Assembly: GCA_948960675.1 (NCBI GenBank) | Contig: CARDPF010000040.1 | Coordinates: forward strand, 1 to 15,211 | Origin: an uncultured Eisenbergiella sp. | GTDB lineage: Bacteria > Bacillota > Clostridia > Lachnospirales > Lachnospiraceae | Reading direction: 5' to 3' | DNA length: 15,211 bases | Part shown: positions 8,641 through 15,211 of the stretch, one piece after another | How the letters are laid out: each line of letters opens with the position of its first letter | How positions within the stretch are numbered: the stretch's first letter is position 1 | Position numbers and translations under genes: made by a program | The notes under the pieces: model-generated | Seen by the model: the letters and a program-made list of their open reading frames with translations, nothing else | The model's database searches: none | Told to the model about the DNA's origin: nothing

Positions 8641-9249
8641 ATGAGCAGTAGGATTGAACAGTTGATTGATGAGATTGAGGAATATATTGAAAGCTGTAAA
8701 TACCAGCCGCTTTCCACGACAAAAATCATCGTAAATAAGGACGAGATTGATGAACTTCTCAAGGAACTCAGGATGAAAACGCCGGAGGAGATCAAGCGTT
8801 ATCAAAAGATCATCAGCAATAAAGAGGCGATTTTGAATGATGCCCGGGAGAAGGCGCAGTCTTTGATCAACGAAGCGACGGAACATACAACCGAACTGAT
8901 CAATGAGCATGAGATTATGCAGCAGGCATATGCACAGGCCAATGAAGTGGTACAGCTTGCAACCAGACAGGGACAGGACATTGTGGACCGGGCTACCATG
9001 GAAGCCAATGAAATCCGGGAGTCCGTCATGCAGTATGCAGACGGTATGATGGCCAATCTGGAGAATATGATCGAACACGCCATTGAGATTGCCAATGCCC
9101 ATTACGGAAATCTGGTCAATGACCTGACTTCCCTCAATGATGTGGTTTCCGGGAACCGTGCGGAATTTCAGGCACAGAATGCAACCGTTGAGGAGGTGCC
9201 AGGAGGGGCAGGGGCACAGTCTTACGACGAAGACTTGAATGTTTTATAG
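8641..9249 (+). CDS. Coiled-coil protein, SepIVA/DivIVA-like (septation or envelope-growth candidate)
   Basis: Soluble, highly charged 202-residue protein with no signal peptide or membrane helix. An N-terminal helix (LIDEIEEYIESCK) is followed by a short strand-like segment (PLSTTKIIVNKDEIDELL). A long Ala/Glu/Ile-rich coiled coil runs from about 45 to 170, including NEVVQLATRQ and IVDRATMEANEIRES. The tail after about 175 is low-complexity. Such proteins are often called 'ATPase' or 'V-type ATPase subunit H-like' because of the coiled coil; there is no nucleotide-binding motif. The layout and several short motifs match mycobacterial SepIVA as I remember it. It is translated directly after coaD and followed by strong terminators. 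The function is inferred; the coiled-coil structure is seen directly. Confidence 0.9.
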   Translation: MSSRIEQLIDEIEEYIESCKYQPLSTTKIIVNKDEIDELLKELRMKTPEEIKRYQKIISNKEAILNDAREKAQSLINEATEHTTELINEHEIMQQAYAQANEVVQLATRQGQDIVDRATMEANEIRESVMQYADGMMANLENMIEHAIEIANAHYGNLVNDLTSLNDVVSGNRAEFQAQNATVEEVPGGAGAQSYDEDLNVL

Positions 9250-9255
9250 CTTTAT

Positions 9256-9281
9256 AAAAGTTTGGAATTGCCTGAACTTTT
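9256..9281 (+). other. A/T-rich stem-loop just after the coiled-coil gene
   Basis: AAAAGTT (9256-9262) pairs with AACTTTT (9275-9281), with an inner GG/CC pair. It ends in T residues but is AT-rich and weak. It may be an accessory 3'-end structure before the strong terminator that starts five bases later. Confidence 0.4.
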
Positions 9282-9285
9282 GGAC

Positions 9286-9323
9286 AGCCGCCAAGGGCGT
9301 TTTGCCGATCTTGGCGGCTTTTT
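9286..9323 (+). terminator. Intrinsic terminator of rsmD-coaD operon
   Basis: A perfect 10-bp stem, AGCCGCCAAG (9286-9295) with CTTGGCGGCT (9310-9319), continues directly into TTTTT. The loop can extend the structure with GGC/GCC. GC-rich stem plus U-tract is the standard Rho-independent form. Confidence 0.92.
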
Positions 9324-9366
9324 ATACGTGTGGGAAATGCTGCTAAAGAGGCCATTTGCAGGCGGG

Positions 9367-9390
9367 AATTTCGCAAGGCGAAATTTTTTT
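9367..9390 (+). terminator. Second, back-up intrinsic terminator
   Basis: A perfect 8-bp stem, AATTTCGC (9367-9374) with GCGAAATT (9378-9385), has a three-base AAG loop and runs into seven T residues. It reads as a plus-strand terminator. On the minus strand the T run becomes an upstream A run, so it would not work as a normal terminator for ylbJ, and no clear minus-strand terminator is visible between 9324 and 9450. Confidence 0.8.
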
Positions 9391-9450
9391 ACCTTATAGG
9401 AAACTGCTGTAATCGTGATGGGAGTATGTCACTGCAGGGCGGCATTTTTT

Positions 9451-10401
9451 TCAGACAAGCATGAGGAAGAAGGAATAGAACGCGGCGGTCAGCATGGTCT
9501 GTACTACTTTGTGGAAAATGTACTCCATCAGGGAAAGATCGGTGGAATTTATGCAGCTGTAGGTCTGGGCGATGCAGGACAGTCCCCCAAAAGGAAGGAC
9601 GGTGTAAGCCCAGAATTTATCCGTGGCGGAAAGGGCGGACAGGCCGCTGGTGATTTCAAAAAGCGGTGTGAGCAGGGCGGCAAGGTGCGGCTGGTTCTTT
9701 AGGAGCAGGGAAGGCAGGAGGGTCAGCAGGTTACAAAAGATCATATAGCCGCCCAGCACGGTAATCGCATCCAGTCCGGATAAAATGGATTTGTGCAGTG
9801 CGTTTAGCATGGCGGAAACCGTCAGGGCCTTTTCTGGGCTTTGCGGGCGGGAAAGCAGCTGTTTTGCAGGGGGATCTTTGTACAGGGTATGGCGCAGGAC
9901 AACACCGTACAAAAAGGGAATGGCATACATACCGCATAGTACAATCCAGGGCGTGGTGGCGGGAAAAAGGGCAAGGACATATCCCGTAAAATAGACCGGG
10001 CCGATATTGTTGCAAAAAGCCAGCAGCAGCGTGGCCTCCCGGCGTGTTATCTTTCCTTTTTCATAGCTTTGCGCACAGACCCGCGCGCCCATGGGAAAGC
10101 CGCACAAAAAGCCGATGACGATACAGTACAGGCAGGAATCGGAAAGTTTAAAGACAGGCTTTAGGATCGGGGAAAACAGGGCGGCAAAGCTGTCGGAGAG
10201 CCCGGTTTCCATCAAAATCCCGGACAGGATCATGAAAGGAAGCAGGGCCGGTATCATTTTGGTAAACCAGAGGTTTAGGCCGTTTAGCGCAAGCTTTGCG
10301 GACAGGCGGCCATAAAGCAGCATGCAGGCCGTCATGCCGGTAAAAAGCAGCAAAGCGGCGAATCGAAGGATCCAATTGGTTTTTGCCGTGTTTTTGTACA
10401 T
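9451..10401 (-). CDS. ylbJ: Sporulation integral membrane protein YlbJ (nucleoside-recognition/Gate family)
   Basis: Multi-pass membrane protein; in B. subtilis YlbJ is needed for spore cortex formation. About eight hydrophobic segments are visible, beginning near residue 12 from the ATG. Family signatures are PALLPFMILSGIL, GFLCGFPMGARV and AFCNNIGPVYFTGY. From ATG 10401 it has 316 residues; an in-frame TTG at 10419 would add six residues but has no Shine-Dalgarno site, and that of the ATG is weak too. In Bacillus ylbJ follows coaD on the same strand; here it is next to the same genes but convergent with them and divergent from the pseudouridine synthase operon. Its likely control is a sigma-E-type promoter at 10439-10467. 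The transported or bound molecule is unknown. Confidence 0.9.
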   Translation of the reverse strand: MYKNTAKTNWILRFAALLLFTGMTACMLLYGRLSAKLALNGLNLWFTKMIPALLPFMILSGILMETGLSDSFAALFSPILKPVFKLSDSCLYCIVIGFLCGFPMGARVCAQSYEKGKITRREATLLLAFCNNIGPVYFTGYVLALFPATTPWIVLCGMYAIPFLYGVVLRHTLYKDPPAKQLLSRPQSPEKALTVSAMLNALHKSILSGLDAITVLGGYMIFCNLLTLLPSLLLKNQPHLAALLTPLFEITSGLSALSATDKFWAYTVLPFGGLSCIAQTYSCINSTDLSLMEYIFHKVVQTMLTAAFYSFFLMLV

Positions 10402-10431
10402 TTGATCTACCCAAGCCAAGAAAGATATAGT
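10402..10431 (+). promoter_or_regulatory. Candidate promoter of the pseudouridine synthase operon
   Basis: TTGATC (10402-10407) and TATAGT (10426-10431) are spaced by 18 bases, a moderate sigma-A match. A TATACT at 10431-10436 is an alternative -10 but has no good -35 at 16-18 bases. The segment falls inside the region that would be the ylbJ leader on the other strand. Confidence 0.45.
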
Positions 10432-10438
10432 ATACTAA

Positions 10439-10467
10439 AATGTATGAAATTTTTACTGGATTCATGC
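10439..10467 (-). promoter_or_regulatory. Candidate sigma-E (mother-cell sporulation) promoter for ylbJ
   Basis: On the minus strand CATACATT (10446 down to 10439) matches the B. subtilis sigma-E -10 consensus CATACAnT exactly. Fourteen bases upstream, GCATGAA (10467-10461) matches the first four positions of the -35 consensus KMATATT. Transcription would start near 10432, about 30 bases before the ATG of ylbJ. The -10 is strong and the -35 weak. Confidence 0.5.
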
Positions 10468-10479
10468 GGGGGGATGGAA

Positions 10480-11190
10480 TTGATCAGGCTGGATAAATTT
10501 TTATGCGATGCAAATGTGGGAACGCGCAGTGAAGTGAAGGAGTTGTTGAAAAGGGGACGCGTGACGGTAGACGGTTCTGTCGTGCAAAAGGCGGATTTTA
10601 AGGTGGCGGAGGGGAAAAACGTTGTCTGTCTGGACAAAAAGCCGCTTACTTTTGCACAAAAAGTCTATTATCTTTTGAATAAACCGGCAGGGGTGGTGAG
10701 CGCAAGCAGGGACCGCAGGGAAAAAACGGCGCTGGATTTGTTGAAGGGTGCGCCGGGCCGGGATCTTTTTTTGGTGGGAAGGCTGGATAAGGATACGGAA
10801 GGGCTTTTGCTTGTGACCAACGACGGCGATCTGGCCCACCGGCTTTTGTCGCCGGGCAGGCATGTGGATAAGACTTACCGTGTGCTGGCCCAAAAAGAGG
10901 TGACGCAGGAATGCTTAAAAAGGCTGGAGGCAGGCGTGGATATCGGGGATGAAAAGCCGACGCGTCCGGCAGTGGCCAAAAAGCTTGCCGATACGCCCAA
11001 CGGGCTTTTGCTGACGATACAGGAAGGACGTTTCCATCAGGTCAAAAGAATGCTTTTGGCCGTTGGCAATGAGGTGGTGGGGCTGACGCGGATATCCATG
11101 GGGCCGGTGGTGTTGGAGGATTCCCTGCCCATAGGGCAATGGCGGCCTTTGACCGAAAAGGAAAAGGAAGATTTGGGGGTTTTGCATTGA
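10480..11190 (+). CDS. rsuA: RsuA-type 16S rRNA pseudouridine synthase
   Basis: Converts a uridine of rRNA to pseudouridine; E. coli RsuA acts on U516 of 16S rRNA. An N-terminal S4 RNA-binding domain (RLDKFLCDANVGTRSEVKEL) precedes the catalytic domain, with GRLDKDTEGLLLVTNDGD; Asp103 is the nucleophile. The late motif EGRFHQVKRMLLAVGN is of RsuA rather than RluB type. The frame is open from 10402, but TTG 10480 is preferred: the G-run at 10468-10473 lies six bases before it, and MIRLDKF is the typical family beginning. ATG 10474 (two residues more) directly abuts the G-run. From TTG the protein has 236 residues, close to E. coli RsuA. It is the first gene of an operon. The exact target uridine is inferred. 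Confidence 0.9.
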   Translation: MIRLDKFLCDANVGTRSEVKELLKRGRVTVDGSVVQKADFKVAEGKNVVCLDKKPLTFAQKVYYLLNKPAGVVSASRDRREKTALDLLKGAPGRDLFLVGRLDKDTEGLLLVTNDGDLAHRLLSPGRHVDKTYRVLAQKEVTQECLKRLEAGVDIGDEKPTRPAVAKKLADTPNGLLLTIQEGRFHQVKRMLLAVGNEVVGLTRISMGPVVLEDSLPIGQWRPLTEKEKEDLGVLH

Positions 11191-11870
11191 CGTATAGAAA
11201 AGGGGACAGGATAGATGTAGCATGGTGGCAGGGAACGGAAGCGGTTATCTTTGATTTGGACGGTTCCCTGGTGGATTCCATGTGGATGTGGCATCAGATT
11301 GATATCGAATATCTGGGGCGTTTTGGAATCGGGGTGCCAAAAGATTTGCAAAAACAGATCGAAGGCTTGAGCTTTTCGGAGACGGCGCAGTATTTTAAGA
11401 AGCGTTTTGGGCTGTGGGACAGCGTAGGGCAGATTAAAAGGGACTGGAACGCCATGGCGCAGGACAAGTATAGGCATGAGATACCGTTAAAGCCGGGGGC
11501 GGATGTGTTTTTGCGGCTTTGCCAAAGGAGGGGCATCCGTCTTGGAATCGCCACCAGCAATTCCAGGCAGCTGGCAGAATGTGCGGTGGCGGCCCACGGG
11601 CTGGGGGATTGTTTTGCCTGTATTCTCACCGGATGCGAGGTGGGAAAGGGAAAGCCTTCGCCGGACATTTATCTGGAGGCGGCAAAAAGACTGGGCATCC
11701 TGCCATCCGCCTGTCTGGTTTTTGAGGATATCCTGCCGGGTATTCTGTCCGGCAAGGCGGCAGGGATGAAAGTTTGTGCGGTGGAGGATGCCTATTCCCT
11801 TGCACAGGAGAAGGAAAAGAGGGCGTTAGCCGATTTTTATATCCATGATTATTATGAACTTTGCGGCTGA
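11187..11870 (+). CDS. HAD-superfamily phosphatase, beta-phosphoglucomutase-like
   Basis: Cytoplasmic HAD hydrolase of 227 residues from the proposed TTG start. Motif I is FDLDGSLVDS with nucleophile Asp23 and acid/base Asp25. A helical C1 cap follows (about 32-98). Motif II is ATSNS (Ser124), motif III Lys156 in GKGKPSPDIY, and motif IV EDILPGI (Glu180, Asp181). All catalytic positions are present. TTG 11187 overlaps the rsuA stop as TTGA, and GGGGG at 11175-11179 lies seven bases upstream; no in-frame ATG or GTG occurs before motif I, while an ATG at 11139 lies far inside rsuA without a good ribosome site. The substrate cannot be read from the sequence; the family includes sugar-phosphate mutases and phosphatases, nucleotidases and pseudouridine-5'-phosphatase. 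Confidence 0.9.
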   Translation: MTYRKGDRIDVAWWQGTEAVIFDLDGSLVDSMWMWHQIDIEYLGRFGIGVPKDLQKQIEGLSFSETAQYFKKRFGLWDSVGQIKRDWNAMAQDKYRHEIPLKPGADVFLRLCQRRGIRLGIATSNSRQLAECAVAAHGLGDCFACILTGCEVGKGKPSPDIYLEAAKRLGILPSACLVFEDILPGILSGKAAGMKVCAVEDAYSLAQEKEKRALADFYIHDYYELCG

Positions 11871-11890
11871 GCCAATGGGAGGACGGGATT

Positions 11891-13813
11891 TTGGACAGTG
11901 CTTTTTTGCCACTTACGCGCAGGGAGATGGAAGAGAGGGGCTGGGAACAGCCGGATTTTGTCTATGTGACAGGGGATGCTTATGTGGATCATCCTTCTTT
12001 CGGTACGGCCATTATCAGCCGTGTACTGGAAAACCACGGCTATAAGGTCTGTATCCTTTCCCAGCCGGACTGGAAAAAGACGGAAAGCATCCGGGTGTTT
12101 GGCAGGCCGCGTCTCGGCTTTTTGGTTTCCTCCGGCAACATGGATTCCATGGTCAACCACTATTTTGTGTCGAAGAAGAGGCGGCCCACGGACGCTTATA
12201 CGGCCGGCGGTGCGGTGGGAAGGCGGCCCGATTATGCGGTGTCCGTATACGGCAGGCTGATCCGCAAAGCCTATCCGGACGTGCCGGTAATTTTGGGCGG
12301 GATTGAGGCAAGCCTGCGCCGGATGGCGCATTATGATTATTGGAGCGATTCCTTCCGGCAGTCCATCTTGTTGGAAAGCCAGGCGGATTTGATTTCTTAC
12401 GGCATGGGGGAGAAATCCATCGTGGAGATTGCCGATGCCCTCCAGGCTGGCATCGCGGTGCAGGATCTGACATTCCTTGCGGGAACGGTATACCGGACGA
12501 AACAGATCGGGCATATTTACGGAGGGGAGTTCCTGCCCTCCTTTGCCGACATGAAAAAGGAACCGGCGCTGTACGCCAAAAGCTTCCGCATCCAATATGC
12601 CAACACGGATCCCTATAACGGAAAGCCCCTGATCGAACCCTATCCGGACGGCAGCTATGTGGTACAAAATCCTCCCTGCCTGCCTTTGACGACGCAGGAG
12701 ATGGATGACGTTTACCGCCTGCCCTACACCAGAACCTACCACCCTTCTTATGCAGCGGCAGGAGGGGTGCCAGCCATAGAGGAGATTAAATTTTCCCTGA
12801 TCAGCAGCCGGGGCTGCTTTGGCGGCTGCAGCTTTTGCGCCCTCACCTTCCATCAGGGCCGCATTGTGCAGGTGCGCAGTCACGAAAGCATTGTGGAGGA
12901 GGCCAGGATGCTCACGAAGGATCCGGACTTTAAGGGCTACATTCACGATGTGGGAGGACCTACGGCTAATTTCCGCCATCCTTCCTGCCAAAAGCAGCTG
13001 GAAAATGGGGTATGCAAAAACCGGCAGTGCCTCTTTCCCAAGCCCTGTCCCAACCTAAACGCTGACCATGGCGATTACAGAAAGCTTCTGGAAAAGCTGC
13101 GCGCCCTGCCGGGGGTGAAGAAGGTGTTTATCCGTTCCGGCATCCGCTTTGACTACCTTTTGGCAGACAAGGATCCCTCCTTTTTGCGGGAACTGGTGCA
13201 GCACCATGTGAGCGGGCAGCTAAAGGTTGCGCCGGAGCATATCAGCGATCCGGTGCTTTTCCGGATGGGAAAGCCACAGAATGGGGTTTATGAACGGTTT
13301 GTGGCAAAATACGGAAAGGTCAACGAAGAACTGGGGTTAAAGCAGTTTTTGGTTCCCTACCTGATGTCCTCCCATCCGGGTTCCACTTTGAAAGAGGCCG
13401 TGGAACTGGCGGAATACCTACGGGATCACAGGCTGCGCCCCGAACAGGTGCAGGATTTTTATCCCACTCCTTCCACCGTGTCCACCGTCATGTATTATAC
13501 GGGAATCGACCCCAGGGACGGATCCAAGGTATATGTGTGCAAAAATCCCCATGAAAAGGCGATGCAGCGTGCGTTGATGCAATACCGCAAGCCAGAAAAT
13601 TACGCCCTTGTAAGGGAAGCGCTCTACAAAGCGGGCAGGGAGGATCTCATCGGTTATGGCCCCCAATGCCTGATCCGTCCCCGGGGCGCCAAGGCTTTTG
13701 GGACGGCGGACAGACCGGCGCAGGGGGGACAAAAGGCCAAAAAGCCGGAAATGCCCAAAAAGAAAAAAACCATTCGCAATATCCACCAAAAGAAAGGGGG
13801 CAAGAAAGGATGA
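11891..13813 (+). CDS. ygiQ: YgiQ family radical SAM protein
   Basis: Large radical SAM protein of unknown reaction (UPF0313). The order is an N-terminal cobalamin-binding-like domain (FLPLTRREMEERGW, VTGDAYVDHPSFG), GGIEASLRR, the 4Fe-4S motif CFGGCSFC at 309-316 in the CxxxCxxC form, further Cys-rich sequence (KNRQCLFPKPCPN) and a conserved C-terminal domain (VQDFYPTPSTVSTVMYYTG). The end is Lys-rich, probably a flexible nucleic-acid-facing tail. TTG 11891 is the likely start: GGGAGGA at 11877-11883 sits seven bases before it. TTG 11861 would give ten more residues but overlaps the HAD gene with no such site. From 11891 the protein is 640 residues, in the family's range. It overlaps the next gene by ATGA. 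Confidence 0.94.
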   Translation: MDSAFLPLTRREMEERGWEQPDFVYVTGDAYVDHPSFGTAIISRVLENHGYKVCILSQPDWKKTESIRVFGRPRLGFLVSSGNMDSMVNHYFVSKKRRPTDAYTAGGAVGRRPDYAVSVYGRLIRKAYPDVPVILGGIEASLRRMAHYDYWSDSFRQSILLESQADLISYGMGEKSIVEIADALQAGIAVQDLTFLAGTVYRTKQIGHIYGGEFLPSFADMKKEPALYAKSFRIQYANTDPYNGKPLIEPYPDGSYVVQNPPCLPLTTQEMDDVYRLPYTRTYHPSYAAAGGVPAIEEIKFSLISSRGCFGGCSFCALTFHQGRIVQVRSHESIVEEARMLTKDPDFKGYIHDVGGPTANFRHPSCQKQLENGVCKNRQCLFPKPCPNLNADHGDYRKLLEKLRALPGVKKVFIRSGIRFDYLLADKDPSFLRELVQHHVSGQLKVAPEHISDPVLFRMGKPQNGVYERFVAKYGKVNEELGLKQFLVPYLMSSHPGSTLKEAVELAEYLRDHRLRPEQVQDFYPTPSTVSTVMYYTGIDPRDGSKVYVCKNPHEKAMQRALMQYRKPENYALVREALYKAGREDLIGYGPQCLIRPRGAKAFGTADRPAQGGQKAKKPEMPKKKKTIRNIHQKKGGKKG

Positions 13814-14577
13814 ACGTAATTGTCATAACGGGGGCTTCCTCCGGGATGGGCAGGGAATTTGCCCTGCAGCTGGACAGGAAGCTGCAAAGCATAGACGTAT
13901 TTTGGCTGGTTGCACGGCGCACCGACCGTTTAAAGGAATTGGCGGCCGTCTTGCACCATCAGGTGAAGCTGATCCCGCTGGATCTTTCCTTTGAGCCGGA
14001 TTTGCATCTGTTTGGCGAAATAGTAAAAGAGGAAAAACCGGTGGTGAGGATGCTGGTAAACTGTGCGGGATACGGGATGATGGGGGATTTTCTGGATATT
14101 CCGGTTCAGGAGCAGACCGGACAGATTGATGTAAACTGCAGGGCGCTGACGTTTCTGACCCATGCCTGCATTCCGTATATGCGGCAAAAAAGCCGGATTA
14201 TCCAGCTGGCCAGCAGCGCGGCGTTTTTGCCCCAGCCTGGCTTTGCGGTCTATGCCGCCACCAAAGCCTATGTGCTTAGTTTTTCCATGGCGCTCCGGGA
14301 AGAATTGCGGAAGAAACAAATTTATGTGACCACGGTCTGTCCCGGGCCTGTACAGACTCCGTTTTTTGATACCGCAGAGCGCTATGGCCAAACGCTGGCT
14401 ATCAAGAAATATACGATGCAGGATGCCGACCGGGTAGTCCGGGAGGCGCTAGCGGCCAGCTGCAAAAGACGTTCCCTGTCCGTCTGCGGCGGCGTGATGC
14501 GGCTGTTTTACGGGATGACCTGTATTTTACCCCATGCGGTATTGATCCGGTTGACGGGAATGCTTCGTGACCGTTAA
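13810..14577 (+). CDS. Short-chain dehydrogenase/reductase (SDR), probably NADP-dependent
   Basis: Classical SDR of 255 residues. The cofactor motif is TGASSGMG (7-14), and Arg36/Arg37 after the second strand favour NADP over NAD. NCAG at 84-87, Asn109, Ser135/Ser136, Tyr148 and Lys152 (YAATK) form the catalytic set, followed by PGPVQT at 178-183. The C-terminal hydrophobic stretch (about 235-250) is seen in SDRs that act on lipophilic substrates or sit at the membrane, but the substrate is unknown. ATG 13810 overlaps the stop of the radical SAM gene as ATGA, with GGGGG nine bases upstream, so the two are translationally coupled. B. subtilis DltE-like and yeast-type acylreductase-like SDRs are comparable relatives. 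Confidence 0.92.
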   Translation: MNVIVITGASSGMGREFALQLDRKLQSIDVFWLVARRTDRLKELAAVLHHQVKLIPLDLSFEPDLHLFGEIVKEEKPVVRMLVNCAGYGMMGDFLDIPVQEQTGQIDVNCRALTFLTHACIPYMRQKSRIIQLASSAAFLPQPGFAVYAATKAYVLSFSMALREELRKKQIYVTTVCPGPVQTPFFDTAERYGQTLAIKKYTMQDADRVVREALAASCKRRSLSVCGGVMRLFYGMTCILPHAVLIRLTGMLRDR

Positions 14578-14596
14578 AGAAAGGAAATTTTAAAAA

Positions 14597-15193
14597 GTGA
14601 AAACAAACAGGAAGAAAAAGGGGGAAAAGGGGTATCTGGCGTACCAGAAAAAGGCGGTTGTTTTGCGCACCGCGCTCTTGTTTGCATTATCGCTGGCGGT
14701 TTTTGGCATCGGCCTTGTCTCCACCGGACATAAGGAAAACCTTTTGACGATCGTGGCAGTATTGGGATGCCTGCCAGCCAGCCGCAGCGCGGTTAACATG
14801 GTCATGCTGCTGCGCTACCACGGCATCAGTGAAGAAGACGCCGCCCAAATCGCCCTGCACACAAAAAATTTGGATTCCCTCTATGACTTGGTGTTTACCA
14901 GTTATGAGAAAAATTATGAAATCCACCATATGGCCTACCGGGCAGACTGCCTGATCGGTTATACCAAAAATGCGGACTGCGACGCCCAAAAATGTGCCGG
15001 GCATCTGCGGGGGCTTTGCGCGCAAAACCGGCTGCAAAAGGTAGATATTAAAATTTTTAAGGACCTGTCCAAATATATCAACCGGCTGGAGCAATTGCAA
15101 AGCATGCAGGAGGATGCCGTTTCAAAAGAGCAGGATACGGAAGGCTCCAGGGCAGAACGTCTCTTTGCCCTGCTGCGGGCGGTTTCGCTGTAG
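14597..15193 (+). CDS. Unrecognised two-helix membrane protein
   Basis: A 198-residue protein that I do not recognise. A very basic N-terminus (KTNRKKKGEKG) precedes two hydrophobic segments at about 23-41 and 49-72, joined by a short loop (GHKEN). The positive-inside rule puts the N-terminus and the roughly 125-residue C-terminal domain in the cytoplasm. That domain has four Cys (DCLIGYTKN, DCDAQKCAGHL, LCAQN) and a mixed alpha/beta look, ending in a charged helix. The proposed start is GTG 14597, with AAAGGA about 12 bases upstream; no ATG occurs before the first helix. It begins 19 bases after the SDR gene, so it is probably the last gene of the operon. No terminator is visible before the window ends. 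Confidence 0.8.
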   Translation: MKTNRKKKGEKGYLAYQKKAVVLRTALLFALSLAVFGIGLVSTGHKENLLTIVAVLGCLPASRSAVNMVMLLRYHGISEEDAAQIALHTKNLDSLYDLVFTSYEKNYEIHHMAYRADCLIGYTKNADCDAQKCAGHLRGLCAQNRLQKVDIKIFKDLSKYINRLEQLQSMQEDAVSKEQDTEGSRAERLFALLRAVSL

Positions 15194-15211
15194 AGTGACA
15201 CAGGGATAACG

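Noticed and set aside
9430..9451. T7 run preceded by GC-rich sequence, a possible third plus-strand terminator
   Set aside because: Only a three-base stem (TGC/GCA) can form before the T run, which overlaps the end of ylbJ.
11852..12991. 379-codon open frame on the minus strand
   Set aside because: It is antisense to the radical SAM gene, with composition typical of a shadow frame (Arg, His, Pro, Gly) and no motif.
1..15211. Mobile element, defence island, CRISPR or RNA gene
   Set aside because: All genes but one belong to core or widespread families, no direct repeats or tRNA-like folds were seen by eye, and spacing is that of ordinary operons.

Overview
The window looks like chromosomal core DNA from a low-to-mid GC, spore-forming Clostridia, most likely of the Lachnospiraceae type. 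This rests on gene order (a yloV/fakA-type gene then recG; rsmD-coaD-coiled-coil gene with ylbJ next door), on purine-rich Shine-Dalgarno sites, and on the sporulation gene ylbJ. I see no transposase, integrase, phage gene, CRISPR array, tRNA or rRNA. The window is packed with genes, and no gene-free stretch exceeds about 200 bases.

Layout. (1) Bases 1-7408, plus strand: the 3' two-thirds of a FakA/YloV gene cut by the window edge, recG overlapping it by an ATGA junction, then a B-subunit and A-subunit pair of a type IIA topoisomerase. (2) 7409-7584: a short gap with two overlapping inverted repeats that cannot both fold, followed by a strong vegetative-type promoter. (3) 7585-9249, plus strand: rsmD, coaD (overlapping) and a coiled-coil protein that resembles mycobacterial SepIVA. 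(4) 9250-9450: a convergent gap with three stem-loops, two of them classic intrinsic terminators. (5) 9451-10401, minus strand: ylbJ, with a candidate sigma-E-type promoter that lies within the leader and start region of the divergent operon. (6) 10480-15193, plus strand: an apparent operon of an RsuA-type pseudouridine synthase, a HAD phosphatase, a YgiQ-family radical SAM protein, a short-chain dehydrogenase and an unrecognised two-helix membrane protein. These genes overlap or are separated by about 20 bases, and three probably start at TTG.

The genes are mostly housekeeping: fatty-acid activation, fork rescue, chromosome topology, rRNA modification, coenzyme A synthesis and probably envelope growth. 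I found no obvious defence or mobile system. The most interesting points are the SepIVA-like protein beside coaD, the mixed gyrase/topoisomerase IV character of the topoisomerase pair, the pairing of a pseudouridine synthase with a HAD phosphatase, the mutually exclusive hairpins at 7406-7460, and the sigma-E-like promoter for ylbJ. All assignments come from reading the sequence and from memory of protein families; no database search was run.
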